In this document: one piece after another, positions 1 to 6,646 of the stretch
Layout of the letters: every line of letters begins with the position of its first letter
How positions within the stretch are numbered: the stretch's first letter is position 1
Position numbers and translations under genes: made by a program
Notes under the pieces: generated by a model
What the model was told of the DNA's origin: nothing
Databases searched by the model: none
The model's input: the letters and a program-made list of their open reading frames with translations, nothing else
Origin: Nanobdellati archaeon
GTDB taxonomy: Archaea > EX4484-52 > WAPT01
Length of the DNA: 46,975 nt
Assembly: GCA_027038505.1 (NCBI GenBank)
Contig: JALVWC010000015.1
Location: forward strand, 1 to 46,975
Reading direction: 5' to 3'

Positions 1-261
1 TAAATAAACTGCAAAAAAACTTACAAGAAGACTCATCGCCATTTCTTCGGATTCAATGCACAAGAAATAAAGTATTGTAACCACCACCACAAGATCAATC
101 AGCTTAAATAGAACGAAATCTTCCTTGCTGTGTTTCAACAAAAATCGCGCGAATGGGTTTAGTTCAGCCCCGCACCCCAATTTACGCACCACGATAAGTG
201 TCTCTACAGCATCTACGATCCACAATACCACTATCAAAATGAATAAAAAACCAAACAACAT
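1..261 (-). CDS. DUF5658-like small membrane protein (C-terminus cut by window edge)
   Basis: An open frame of 87 codons runs from an ATG at 261 off the left edge with no stop. The translation is mostly hydrophobic, with one membrane segment at residues 2-16 and another around 55-70. Between them a motif with D and T in the first helix (IVDAVETLIV) is followed by G-C-G-A-E-L-N-P-F. The pattern D..xT ... G..E.NP is typical of DUF5658-type membrane proteins, whose function is not known. A TATA-like box at 285-292 is about 27 bases upstream, so the mRNA may be leaderless. The family call rests on the E-x-N-P motif only. Confidence 0.6.
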   Translation of the reverse strand, partial: MLFGFLFILIVVLWIVDAVETLIVVRKLGCGAELNPFARFLLKHSKEDFVLFKLIDLVVVVTILYFLCIESEEMAMSLLVSFFAVYL

Positions 262-284
262 TGTGATTTATATACAAGTTTTCA

Positions 285-292
285 ATTAAATA
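285..292 (-). promoter_or_regulatory. TATA-like box of the 1-261 gene
   Basis: On the minus strand TATTTAAT lies about 27 bases before the ATG at 261, the distance expected for an archaeal leaderless transcript. A second AT-rich stretch at 268-275 is too close to the start to serve. Confidence 0.4.
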
Positions 293-311
293 CTTTCTGC
301 TTTATGTTGTT

Positions 312-443
312 TTAAGTAAGATTGTAGTATCCTGCCACGATCACAAGCAGAATCAATGTGAGGAATAGAACCACCGCAATCTCAATGTAATCGCCTTTTT
401 TAAGACCCTTTTGATGCGAGTCTTTATCGTCCTCATCACTCAT
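312..443 (-). CDS. 43-residue single-pass membrane protein, unknown
   Basis: A short frame starts at ATG 443 and stops at 312-314. The product has a very acidic/charged N-terminus (MSDEDDKDSHQKGLKKGD), then one continuous hydrophobic helix at about residues 20-39, ending YYNLT. The ATG is preceded by AGGTGAAA with a spacing of about 8 bases, a good ribosome binding site for this genome. The clean charged-then-hydrophobic organisation and the ribosome binding site argue for a real gene; no family is recognised. It lies in the same direction as its neighbours (tRNA-Gln upstream, DUF5658-like gene downstream). Confidence 0.6.
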   Translation of the reverse strand: MSDEDDKDSHQKGLKKGDYIEIAVVLFLTLILLVIVAGYYNLT

Positions 444-480
444 ATCTAAATTTCACCTTTTAAATTATTTAAATATATAA

Positions 481-552
481 TAGCCCCGCCAGGATTCGAA
501 CCTGGGTCAGCGGGTCCAAAGCCCGCCATGCTTACCACTACACCACGGGGCT
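481..552 (-). tRNA. tRNA-Gln (anticodon TTG)
   Basis: Read on the minus strand, the 7-bp acceptor stem AGCCCCG/CGGGGCT closes around a D arm, an anticodon stem GCGGG/CCCGC with loop CTTTGGA (anticodon TTG, Gln) and a T arm with GGTTCGAATCC. The discriminator base is A at 481. The 3' CCA is not encoded, unlike the two other tRNA genes in this window. No intron is visible. Confidence 0.95.
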
Positions 553-555
553 ACC

Positions 556-567
556 AAATATATATAT
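556..567 (+). promoter_or_regulatory. TATA-like box of the ATP-cone nuclease gene
   Basis: AAATATATATAT is centred 30 bases before the ATG at 592. There is no ribosome binding site before that ATG, so transcription probably starts at or next to the start codon (leaderless). The box sits 4 bases from the 5' end of the divergent tRNA-Gln. Confidence 0.55.
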
Positions 568-591
568 CTTTTCCTTCCCCGAGAAATTTTT

Positions 592-1437
592 ATGGTTTAC
601 GTAGTTAAAATGAACGGTGAACGCGAGGAGTTCCGAGAGGACAAAATAATCTCCACCGCCATAAGAGCGGGGGCTCCAGAATCCCTGGCGGAAGAAATAG
701 CAAGAGTGATCAAAAAGAGAGCTTATGACGGGATCACTACAAAGGAAATTTTGAAGATGGTCAAGGAAGAACTCAAGAAACACGACCCTCACCTTGCGAG
801 GATCTACACGCTAAAGGATGCTATTGCTTCTCTTAACCCCGATATTCACGAATTTGAGTATTATGTGGCTTCCCTTTTCAGGTTGCGCGGCTACAGGGTT
901 AAGAGAAGCCCGGAACCGAAACCCGAGGGAAAGTGTGTGGAACATGAAATAGATGTCCTGGCCGAAAAAAATAATAAAATTATCATTGTGGAGTGCAAGC
1001 ATCACTACAGGGAGAGAACATTTACGGGCCTTGATGTGGTGATGCGACAGCACGCCAGATTAATAGATCTGAGAGAGGGATGGGATCTGGGGAAGAAAAA
1101 CGCCATAAATCCATCTGAAGCTTGGGTGACGACGAACACAAAATTTTCGGATCACGCTATTAGATACGCGAAGTGCAGAGGCATCAAACTTCTGAGTTGG
1201 AGATTTCCTGAAGGACATAGTTTTGCGGACTGGGCAAATGAAATGAAGGCATATCCACTCACAGTGATCAGCATGCCTTTGAGAGATAGGGAAGCGCTTA
1301 TCCCTTTCGGGATATGGAACGTTGTTGACTTTATGAACGCTGACGACGATACCTTGAAGAGAGCAGGCCTTAAAGAGTCCGCAATAAAAAATTACAGAAA
1401 ACGGGTGTTGGCGATCTCTCAACTGTTGAATGGTTGA
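592..1437 (+). CDS. ATP-cone domain fused to PD-(D/E)xK (Mrr-like) nuclease
   Basis: This 281-residue protein has three parts. Residues 1-88 form an ATP-cone, the nucleotide-binding module of ribonucleotide reductases and NrdR, recognisable from VVKMNGEREEF, DKI and the LxDAIASLNP end. Residues 89-205 are a restriction-endonuclease-like fold with D121 (in EIDVLA) and E134-x-K136 (IIVECKHH), the PD-(D/E)xK metal site; E89 may complete it. Residues 225-281 look helical and may carry a helix-hairpin-helix (ADDDTLKRAGLKESAI). Family knowledge suggests an ATP- or dNTP-sensing DNA endonuclease. No methyltransferase or specificity gene lies nearby, so it does not look like a classical restriction system. 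The downstream gene overlaps or abuts its stop codon, suggesting co-translation. Confidence 0.85.
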   Translation: MVYVVKMNGEREEFREDKIISTAIRAGAPESLAEEIARVIKKRAYDGITTKEILKMVKEELKKHDPHLARIYTLKDAIASLNPDIHEFEYYVASLFRLRGYRVKRSPEPKPEGKCVEHEIDVLAEKNNKIIIVECKHHYRERTFTGLDVVMRQHARLIDLREGWDLGKKNAINPSEAWVTTNTKFSDHAIRYAKCRGIKLLSWRFPEGHSFADWANEMKAYPLTVISMPLRDREALIPFGIWNVVDFMNADDDTLKRAGLKESAIKNYRKRVLAISQLLNG

Positions 1438-1442
1438 GCATT

Positions 1443-1982
1443 ATGGCCAAACCAAGACCCACCAAAAGGAGGAGAGGAGGGAAGGAAGCGGATAAGAACG
1501 AAAGGAAGGATTTGTATTTTTCCATACTCATTGCATTCATGCTGACATTTTCGGTTTTTGCCGCAGTTTATAGCGGTGGGATGTTTGCACACTCAAAAAA
1601 ACAAAAACTTCCATCAAACTTAGAGATGAACAGACCACTTTCGGCTGAGGAGATCAATTACATTCTTTCGAATGGCAAAGCTGTGCTTGAAGTTATCTTG
1701 CCAAAGAATTGCAGCGAGGAATGCATGTCCACATATAATCAGTCCGTGCAGCTCATTAGGGTATTCTACCCCCTCCTATATCTTTCCACCTACAGAGGTA
1801 ACGTCTCCAACATAGTCCTAAATCTCTATACTCCATTAGAAACAATAAAAAACGCATCCAACATCACCGTTATTGAAAACTACCTGTGTAGCATAGTTAA
1901 TCCAAAACCAACTATGTGTGTTCTAAATGAGATAATCGGGAATTCAACTGAAGAAACAATAAAAAACGCATCCAACAAATGA
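1443..1982 (+). CDS. Membrane-anchored protein with extracellular cysteine-pair domain, unknown
   Basis: From ATG 1443 the product is 179 residues: a strongly basic N-terminus (RPTKRRRGG), one transmembrane helix at about 26-46, then an external domain. That domain contains a hydrophobic strand followed by NCSEEC and later a second cysteine pair (C..14..C), so disulfides are likely; strand-then-C-x3-C is faintly thioredoxin-like, but I cannot establish the fold. Several N-x-S/T sequons are present. The C-terminal part contains the peptide ETIKNASN twice, encoded by an exact 25-base repeat. A TTG at 1434 in frame is the alternative start; ATG is preferred because GGTTGA lies 5 bases before it. 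It follows the ATP-cone nuclease directly and is probably in its operon. Confidence 0.7.
   Translation: MAKPRPTKRRRGGKEADKNERKDLYFSILIAFMLTFSVFAAVYSGGMFAHSKKQKLPSNLEMNRPLSAEEINYILSNGKAVLEVILPKNCSEECMSTYNQSVQLIRVFYPLLYLSTYRGNVSNIVLNLYTPLETIKNASNITVIENYLCSIVNPKPTMCVLNEIIGNSTEETIKNASNK
1839..1863 (+). repeat. 25-bp direct repeat, copy 1
   Basis: GAAACAATAAAAAACGCATC plus five further bases is identical to 1953-1977, 114 bases (38 codons) downstream in the same frame. It encodes ETIKNASN. Flanking sequence is not clearly duplicated. Confidence 0.9.
1953..1977 (+). repeat. 25-bp direct repeat, copy 2
   Basis: This is an exact copy of 1839-1863 in the same reading frame, ending one codon before the stop of the membrane-anchored protein gene. 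Confidence 0.9.
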
Positions 1983-2000
1983 AAAACCATAGAAAGAATT

Positions 2001-2021
2001 AATTAAAAAATAAAAAAAGGG
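2001..2021 (-). terminator. Oligo-T terminator of the secE-rpl12 operon
   Basis: On the minus strand, 15 bases after the rpl12 stop, the sequence runs CCC then TTTTTTTATTTTTTAATTAA. Archaeal intrinsic termination relies on such T tracts without needing a hairpin. Confidence 0.65.
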
Positions 2022-2035
2022 TTTGCTGTCCTCCT

Positions 2036-2365
2036 TTAAAATCCTCCGAACAGCGCACCAAGACCTGCTGCAGCTTCCTCCTCCTTTTTGCCCTCGTCTT
2101 CCTTCTTCTCCTCTTCCTTTACTGGGGCCTCACCACCTGCTGCTGCCTCGCCAGCCGGAGCAGCGGCAGCAGGAGCTCCCACAGCGATGGTCGGTGCTTT
2201 GCTTATCGCTTCCTCAATGTCCACTTCCTCCAACGCTGCCACGAGCGCTTTTATCTTTGCCTCATCTGGCTGTATCCCTGCAGCCTCCACAACTTTCTTT
2301 ATATTATCCTCGTTTATTTCCTTCCCTGCTTTGTGCAGGAGTAGAGCCGCGTATATATACTCCAT
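2036..2365 (-). CDS. rpl12: Ribosomal protein L12 (archaeal P1/P2 type)
   Basis: This 109-residue acidic stalk protein has a helical dimerisation domain at 1-57 (starting [10 protein letters not shown]), an Ala/Pro-rich hinge at about 60-80, a Lys/Glu-rich segment, and the conserved factor-binding tail GLGALFGGF. Its job is to recruit translation GTPases to the large subunit. It is the last gene of the secE-spt5-rpl11-rpl1-rplP0-rpl12 operon, two bases downstream of the L10 stop, with a GGGGGGTAG ribosome binding site. Length and architecture are normal. Confidence 0.98.
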   Translation of the reverse strand: MEYIYAALLLHKAGKEINEDNIKKVVEAAGIQPDEAKIKALVAALEEVDIEEAISKAPTIAVGAPAAAAPAGEAAAGGEAPVKEEEKKEDEGKKEEEAAAGLGALFGGF

Positions 2366-2367
2366 GT

Positions 2368-3225
2368 TTAACTACCCCCCTTATCATTTTTATTTTCAAC
2401 CGCTTCATTTAAAGCCACGGCTTCAAACTGCGCCTTCTGAAGGAGCATTTCGATGACTTCCTTTTCGTATATCACGGCGTTGTAAGCAAGGTTGAACGCG
2501 TGCTGTGCAGCCTCAACAAGCTTAAGCTCAACGACCTCTCTTGCCGGATAGTCTGTATTGTAAGCAAGATTGAAGGCCTTCTGCACAGCCTCGATGATCT
2601 CATTCTCATACTCCTCAGCGCTGACATCAAGCACATCCTGTGTGTACACAACTCCGTCCTCCCATGCTCCTACAAGCTTAAGCCCTATGGATGATGCCTT
2701 TATTCCGAGCTTCATGAGCACGTTTGCAACCTTTTCGTCTATAACGTCTCCTGGATCGAGTAGCTTACAATCCTCTTGTACAACTATGTCTTGCCCTTGA
2801 ATTGATGCTTTTATGCCAACCGATTTGAGATCACTGATTATGGGCCCTGGCGGGAGTCCAGTTGGGCCTGCAGGAACGACAATTTCCCTTTCAGCCCTTT
2901 CTCCCGGCTTTGCGAAAGTTGGGGTTCTCTTTTTCTTGAGCAATTTAAACAGACGGAAAGGATTATCATCCGTGAGAAGTATTGCTGGCATTTTAACCTC
3001 CAGCTCGAGGAGCTTTTCGAGATTGGACTTATTGGCTCCTCTGATTGCACGTTCAAGTATGCTTTTCTTCTCTACCTTTATTATGGCTTTTCCTCTCAGT
3101 TCCTTCCTTATCTGCTGGAAGGGATCTGACGGCAAACCGTAAATATCTATGATTCCCACAACTCTATACTTCTTTATGAGGTCGGCAAGTTCCTTGACCC
3201 TCTTTATTTTTTCCTCCTTTACCAT
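2368..3225 (-). CDS. rplP0: Ribosomal protein L10/P0 (stalk base), without acidic tail
   Basis: This 285-residue protein has the L10 rRNA-binding domain at about 1-105 and the archaeal/eukaryal insertion domain at about 106-185 (with GPTGLPPGP at 120-128). Helices that anchor L12 dimers follow at about 205-275; two near-repeats contain AFNLAYN at 217-223 and 243-249. It builds the base of the P stalk. Many archaeal P0 proteins end in a charged stretch plus a GLGALF-like peptide, as L12 does here; this one ends ENKNDKGGS and has neither. The stop is followed within two bases by rpl12, so the end does not look like a frameshift artefact. Translation starts at ATG 3225 after AAGGT. Confidence 0.97.
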   Translation of the reverse strand: MVKEEKIKRVKELADLIKKYRVVGIIDIYGLPSDPFQQIRKELRGKAIIKVEKKSILERAIRGANKSNLEKLLELEVKMPAILLTDDNPFRLFKLLKKKRTPTFAKPGERAEREIVVPAGPTGLPPGPIISDLKSVGIKASIQGQDIVVQEDCKLLDPGDVIDEKVANVLMKLGIKASSIGLKLVGAWEDGVVYTQDVLDVSAEEYENEIIEAVQKAFNLAYNTDYPAREVVELKLVEAAQHAFNLAYNAVIYEKEVIEMLLQKAQFEAVALNEAVENKNDKGGS

Positions 3226-3237
3226 AGGGCAACGACC

Positions 3238-3870
3238 TTAAAACTCATCCACTTTAATCGGAGACCCCATCGTGGTCTTGATGTATATGCTCTTTATATT
3301 TTGTTTTCCAGCCGGCAACTTCTGAATAACAGCATTAATCACAGCTTCGAAGTTCTTTTTGAGATCCTCATCGCTCATGTCTTCAGTCCCTATTGGACAC
3401 TGGATAAGCGGGCTATCTTTAAGCACAACTCTTATACTTCTTTTCAGCCTCTCAATTATGGTTTTTATGTCTGCTTGAGGCGGAACGGGTTTTGGCATCT
3501 TGTTACGTGGACCCATGAACCTACCCATAGCCTTACCTATCCTTGCCATCAGCTGCGGTTCAGCAAGGAAAAAATCGTTTCTTTTGACGAGTTTCTTTAT
3601 GGCCTTCTTGTCCCCCTCTATTTTCTCCAGCGTTTTCTCATCCACAACTTCGTCCGCGAGCTCCTTGGCAACCTCGGCCAAACTCTTCCCGATAACACAG
3701 ACTCTCACGTTTTTACCTCTGCCCGCTGGTAGGGGGATCTCCAGCACGAATCTGTTGGACGGGTTTTTGACATCAACATCTCTTAAATTTATTATAAGGT
3801 CTACCGTCTGCACGAATTTCCTCTTCTTGCTGTTCTCCCTCATTTTTTTCAGAGCTTCGTCAATATTCAT
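3238..3870 (-). CDS. rpl1: Ribosomal protein L1
   Basis: This is the L1 stalk protein of the large subunit (about 211 residues). It shows the typical MGPRNKMPKPVP segment, RFVLEIPLPAGRGK in the N-terminal half and a C-terminal IYIKTTMGSPIKV strand. Three in-frame starts are possible: GTG 3879, ATG 3876 (overlapping the rpl11 stop) and ATG 3870. The last is preferred because AAGGAG lies 8 bases before it. In methanogenic archaea L1 represses its own operon by binding its mRNA; I could not identify the binding hairpin here. It lies between rpl11 and rplP0. Confidence 0.96.
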   Translation of the reverse strand: MNIDEALKKMRENSKKRKFVQTVDLIINLRDVDVKNPSNRFVLEIPLPAGRGKNVRVCVIGKSLAEVAKELADEVVDEKTLEKIEGDKKAIKKLVKRNDFFLAEPQLMARIGKAMGRFMGPRNKMPKPVPPQADIKTIIERLKRSIRVVLKDSPLIQCPIGTEDMSDEDLKKNFEAVINAVIQKLPAGKQNIKSIYIKTTMGSPIKVDEF

Positions 3871-3875
3871 TGGCA

Positions 3876-4358
3876 TCACTCCTTCAGGAGGTGATCATAT
3901 TTACCCTCTTCTATTTCTTTCAGCACTTCCTTTGGATGTTTACCCTCAACAGTAACGCCGCATGATACACATGCTCCGACTATGCATTTCACAGCTCCCT
4001 TAAGCGTCTTAGCAAGCATGCTATCCCTCTTCATCCTCGCTATCTTGACAACCTGTTCCATGGCTAGGTTTCCTACCCACTCCTTACCCGGCTCCTTGGC
4101 GAGTTTCTCAACTCCCAACTCTTTCTTTATGAGCTGAGAGACTGGAGGTGACCCCACTTCCACTCTGAACTCCTTTGTGTCGGTATCAACTATGATCTTG
4201 ACGGGCACTTTCATTCCCGCAAAGTCCCCGGTTTTGCGATTTATCTCATCTATAACCTCCTTTATGTTTACCTTCAGCTGGCCCAAAGCCGGGCCGAGAG
4301 GTGGAGCTGGCGTTGCTTTTCCTCCTTCCACCAGCGCTTCAACGATTTTCTCCGGCAT
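3876..4358 (-). CDS. rpl11: Ribosomal protein L11
   Basis: This 160-residue protein of the GTPase-associated centre begins [20 protein letters not shown] and continues with [11 protein letters not shown], the conserved L11 N-terminal domain. The C-terminal rRNA-binding domain carries [23 protein letters not shown] 4358 matches the family N-terminus and is preceded by GAGTGAGGG; a GTG at 4367 is the alternative and would overlap the spt5 stop. The C-terminal ~20 residues extend beyond the core, as is common in archaea. Confidence 0.97.
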   Translation of the reverse strand: MPEKIVEALVEGGKATPAPPLGPALGQLKVNIKEVIDEINRKTGDFAGMKVPVKIIVDTDTKEFRVEVGSPPVSQLIKKELGVEKLAKEPGKEWVGNLAMEQVVKIARMKRDSMLAKTLKGAVKCIVGACVSCGVTVEGKHPKEVLKEIEEGKYDHLLKE

Positions 4359-4363
4359 AACCC

Positions 4364-4804
4364 TCACTCTTCCTTTATGACCTTAAGCAGATCAGCCTTT
4401 ATGGTTATTGGGATTGGAACGGCGGAATCTATAAGTTCTATCTTCGCCTCTCTTTTTTCCTCATCAATTTTTATCACCTTGGCTTTCTCCCTCTTGAATG
4501 GACCGCCGATTATCTCGACTATGTCTCCCTCCTTTATCTTTATCTCAGGAGCTTTGGCTTCAAGGAAGTTCTCGATATCCTCTATTTTGACCTCTTTTTC
4601 TATGAGTCCTCTAACGTGCGGTACACCCGTAACGAGCTTTCTTATTTCATCGATATTATCTCCCTCGATGAATATGTACCCCTTGAGTTCCGCAGGCGCG
4701 AGTATCGCCTTTATTCCCAGTTTGTTAGCTTTAACTTTCGCTTCAAGAGATTCCATAACTATTTTCTCCCTTCCTATAGTGATCCTGGCAGTAAGTATGA
4801 CCAT
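4364..4804 (-). CDS. spt5: Transcription elongation factor Spt5/NusG
   Basis: The 146 residues comprise an NGN domain at about 1-85 ([35 protein letters not shown]) and a KOW domain at 92-119 ([19 protein letters not shown]). Archaeal Spt5 binds the RNA polymerase clamp, usually with Spt4, and supports processive elongation and coupling to translation. The length is standard for archaeal Spt5. The start is preceded by GGGTGAGAAG. No spt4 gene is in the window. It lies directly after secE, the conserved archaeal and bacterial order. Confidence 0.97.
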   Translation of the reverse strand: MVILTARITIGREKIVMESLEAKVKANKLGIKAILAPAELKGYIFIEGDNIDEIRKLVTGVPHVRGLIEKEVKIEDIENFLEAKAPEIKIKEGDIVEIIGGPFKREKAKVIKIDEEKREAKIELIDSAVPIPITIKADLLKVIKEE

Positions 4805-4821
4805 CTTCTCACCCAGACAGA

Positions 4822-5019
4822 CTACATTCTTATGATCCCATAATTTGAGAGGAGCACGAAGATCGCAAATATTAAATATCCTATTGCACCTATGATGGTC
4901 ATTCCGAGAAGTGTTATTTTGATGGTGAGCTTGATCTCCTCCAAACTGGGTTTTTTCATTATTTTAAGCACTCTGATACACTGGTTTACGAACGATATTA
5001 TTTTCTCCTTCATCTTCAT
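4822..5019 (-). CDS. secE: Protein translocase subunit SecE (Sec61 gamma)
   Basis: This 65-residue tail-anchored subunit of the Sec translocon begins MKMKEKIISFVNQCIRVLKI, with an amphipathic helix (MKKPSLEEIK) and a single membrane span at about 33-58. A longer frame opening at a TTG at 5097 adds an Arg/Gly-rich stretch foreign to SecE. ATG 5019 is chosen because GGGGAGAA lies just before it and it gives the normal family length. The rejected extension is better explained as a structured RNA leader. This is the first gene of the ribosomal stalk operon. Confidence 0.92.
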   Translation of the reverse strand: MKMKEKIISFVNQCIRVLKIMKKPSLEEIKLTIKITLLGMTIIGAIGYLIFAIFVLLSNYGIIRM

Positions 5020-5053
5020 GATTTCTCCCCGATGCCATTTACGTCCCAAGAAT

Positions 5054-5086
5054 CCGCCCCTCCTGCCCCGACGGGCAGTACGGCGG
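5054..5086 (-). promoter_or_regulatory. GC-rich hairpin in the leader of the secE operon
   Basis: In the minus-strand transcript an inner hairpin CTGCCC-GTCG-GGGCAG (5078-5063) is flanked by an outer helix CCGCC/GGCGG (5086-5082 with 5058-5054), separated by small internal loops. A further TGCC/GGCA pairing can enclose it. The surrounding leader (about 5092-5020) is far richer in G+C than other non-coding sequence here and sits between the TATA region and secE. The pairing is visible directly; a regulatory role is inference. Confidence 0.5.
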
Positions 5087-5109
5087 GCGACAGGCAAGTT
5101 TATTTGGAC

Positions 5110-5126
5110 TAAAATTTAAAAATATT
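5110..5126 (-). promoter_or_regulatory. Promoter (TATA-like box) of the secE-rpl12 operon
   Basis: The minus strand reads ATATTTTTAAATTTTAG here. Initiation about 25 bases downstream would be near 5090 and give a leader of about 70 bases before secE. Confidence 0.5.
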
Positions 5127-5186
5127 TATGAAAGGCAAGAACACGCAGCTTGTTTTCAATATCTTGATACTGTACACGAGAGACAC

Positions 5187-5197
5187 ACTTAAAAATG
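5187..5197 (+). promoter_or_regulatory. TATA-like box of the FAD-dependent dehydrogenase gene
   Basis: ACTTAAAAATG is centred about 31 bases before ATG 5223 and no ribosome binding site is present, which suits a leaderless mRNA. Confidence 0.45.
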
Positions 5198-5222
5198 TTG
5201 TTACCCAAATTCATCCAATGGC

Positions 5223-6626
5223 ATGCCTCCAAAGAGTTACGATGTCATCGTTATAGGTAATGGTTTCTCGGGATTAACCGCGGTTTTGGAGCTTGAAAAT
5301 AAGGATAATTGCTCCATCTGTGTTATCGGTCCGGAAAAATATCCAAGACCGAACAACGGAAAGTTTATCCTTTCTTTAAAGGATGAAATTCGCGCAAACC
5401 CCGGTTACAGGAGGCCAGGTGGGGAACTGCAGGATCATTTTTACAGAAACGGCAGGGTTGATGAGTTTCTGAAGCTGGAGGAAAAAGCCAGGGATTTGCT
5501 TTACGACTGGTCGGAGTACACTGGAATCGATTATTGTGAGTATCCGAATTCGGAAAAACGTGAGGAAATAGAAAGGTTTGTGAGAAATGCAAATAAAAAG
5601 GGAATAAGCGTTACCATCTCTGATGTTATATTTATAGGTGGGGTCAACAGCACGCGTGACCTTTTGAATCGCCTTTATGACCATCTAAAGAACGAGTGTT
5701 CTAATGTTGATGTTGTGAACGGGCTTGTCGGAAGAGTGTCTCCTGAGGAGAAATGTGCTGTGCTTGAGAACGGTGATAGAGTGAGGTACCGAGATGCGGT
5801 TTTTCTCGCGTGCGGGAGGGAGGGCATAGCAAAGGGCATATTCGATGAACTCAAAGCGCAGGGCTATATAAGGGAGGAGAACGGGGAAAAGAACCTGCTC
5901 GGCGGTGTGGTTCTCGAGGCCCCAGAAACAATTTTCCCCGAGGTTATGAATTACATGTGCGAGCCTAAACTCACCCTGATAAGCGGAAGAAGGGACGATG
6001 TCGTTCGTACCTATGGTTATTATCCTCACGGAAGGGTTGCGGTGGTGGATTACGGAAATGGAATCAGATGCGTAAACGGCATAATGGATGAGAACAGGAG
6101 GAGCGACAACACGGTATTGGGGATCGTGACAGAAATCAGGTTCACCGAACCGTTCAACGACACACACCTTTACGGAAAGAGGCTCAGCGAGAACACGCTT
6201 ATGCTTGGTGGTGGTAAGCCAATAATACAGAGGCTGGGCGATTATGAGAAAGGCAGGAGAAGCACGGAAAAAAGAATAAAAAACAACAGACTCGTCCAAC
6301 CCACCCTCACGTTAAATGATGTGACTCCTGGGGACATAAGTTTTGCATATCCCGATAGGGTTATGGACAACATATACGACGGCATAAAGAAGCTGGATGC
6401 TGTTATCTGCGGGCTTGCGGAACCATCAACTTTGATGTACGCCCCCCTCATAATCCTGAAGCCGTCCAGAATTAATGTTGATCCCTTCACGATGAGGCTT
6501 AAAACAGATAGAACTGAAAGCGAAATCTATGTGCTCGGTGACATGAACGGAATATGCAGGGGTAATGCGGATGCCATTATTTCAGGCATGATTGCTGCTG
6601 ATTCTTTCACAAAAAATAGGGAATGA
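5223..6626 (+). CDS. FAD-dependent dehydrogenase (COG2509-like)
   Basis: The 467-residue protein starts with a Rossmann dinucleotide-binding motif (DVIVIGNGFSGLTAVLELE, GxGxxG) and ends with the matching FAD-contact segment YVLGDMNGICRGNADAIISG followed by MIAAD. That arrangement fits the uncharacterised FAD-dependent dehydrogenases of the COG2509/HI0933-like group, with a large substrate domain between. The substrate is unknown; relatives include geranylgeranyl-reductase-like and aminoacetone-oxidase-like flavoproteins, but specific reductase motifs are not evident. It is monocistronic, divergent from secE and convergent with ftsZ. Confidence 0.75.
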   Translation: MPPKSYDVIVIGNGFSGLTAVLELENKDNCSICVIGPEKYPRPNNGKFILSLKDEIRANPGYRRPGGELQDHFYRNGRVDEFLKLEEKARDLLYDWSEYTGIDYCEYPNSEKREEIERFVRNANKKGISVTISDVIFIGGVNSTRDLLNRLYDHLKNECSNVDVVNGLVGRVSPEEKCAVLENGDRVRYRDAVFLACGREGIAKGIFDELKAQGYIREENGEKNLLGGVVLEAPETIFPEVMNYMCEPKLTLISGRRDDVVRTYGYYPHGRVAVVDYGNGIRCVNGIMDENRRSDNTVLGIVTEIRFTEPFNDTHLYGKRLSENTLMLGGGKPIIQRLGDYEKGRRSTEKRIKNNRLVQPTLTLNDVTPGDISFAYPDRVMDNIYDGIKKLDAVICGLAEPSTLMYAPLIILKPSRINVDPFTMRLKTDRTESEIYVLGDMNGICRGNADAIISGMIAADSFTKNRE

Positions 6627-6646
6627 GAGGGGTGTTAACTAGGAAA

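Noticed and set aside
2088-2456. Plus-strand open frame rich in Ala, Ser and Pro
   Set aside because: It is the antisense shadow of rpl12 and the end of rplP0; the composition comes from the Ala/Glu/Lys codons of the real genes.
5020-5097. N-terminal extension of SecE from an in-frame TTG, Arg/Gly-rich
   Set aside because: SecE is normally about 60 residues, a good ribosome binding site precedes ATG 5019, and the extra codons coincide with the GC-rich hairpins.
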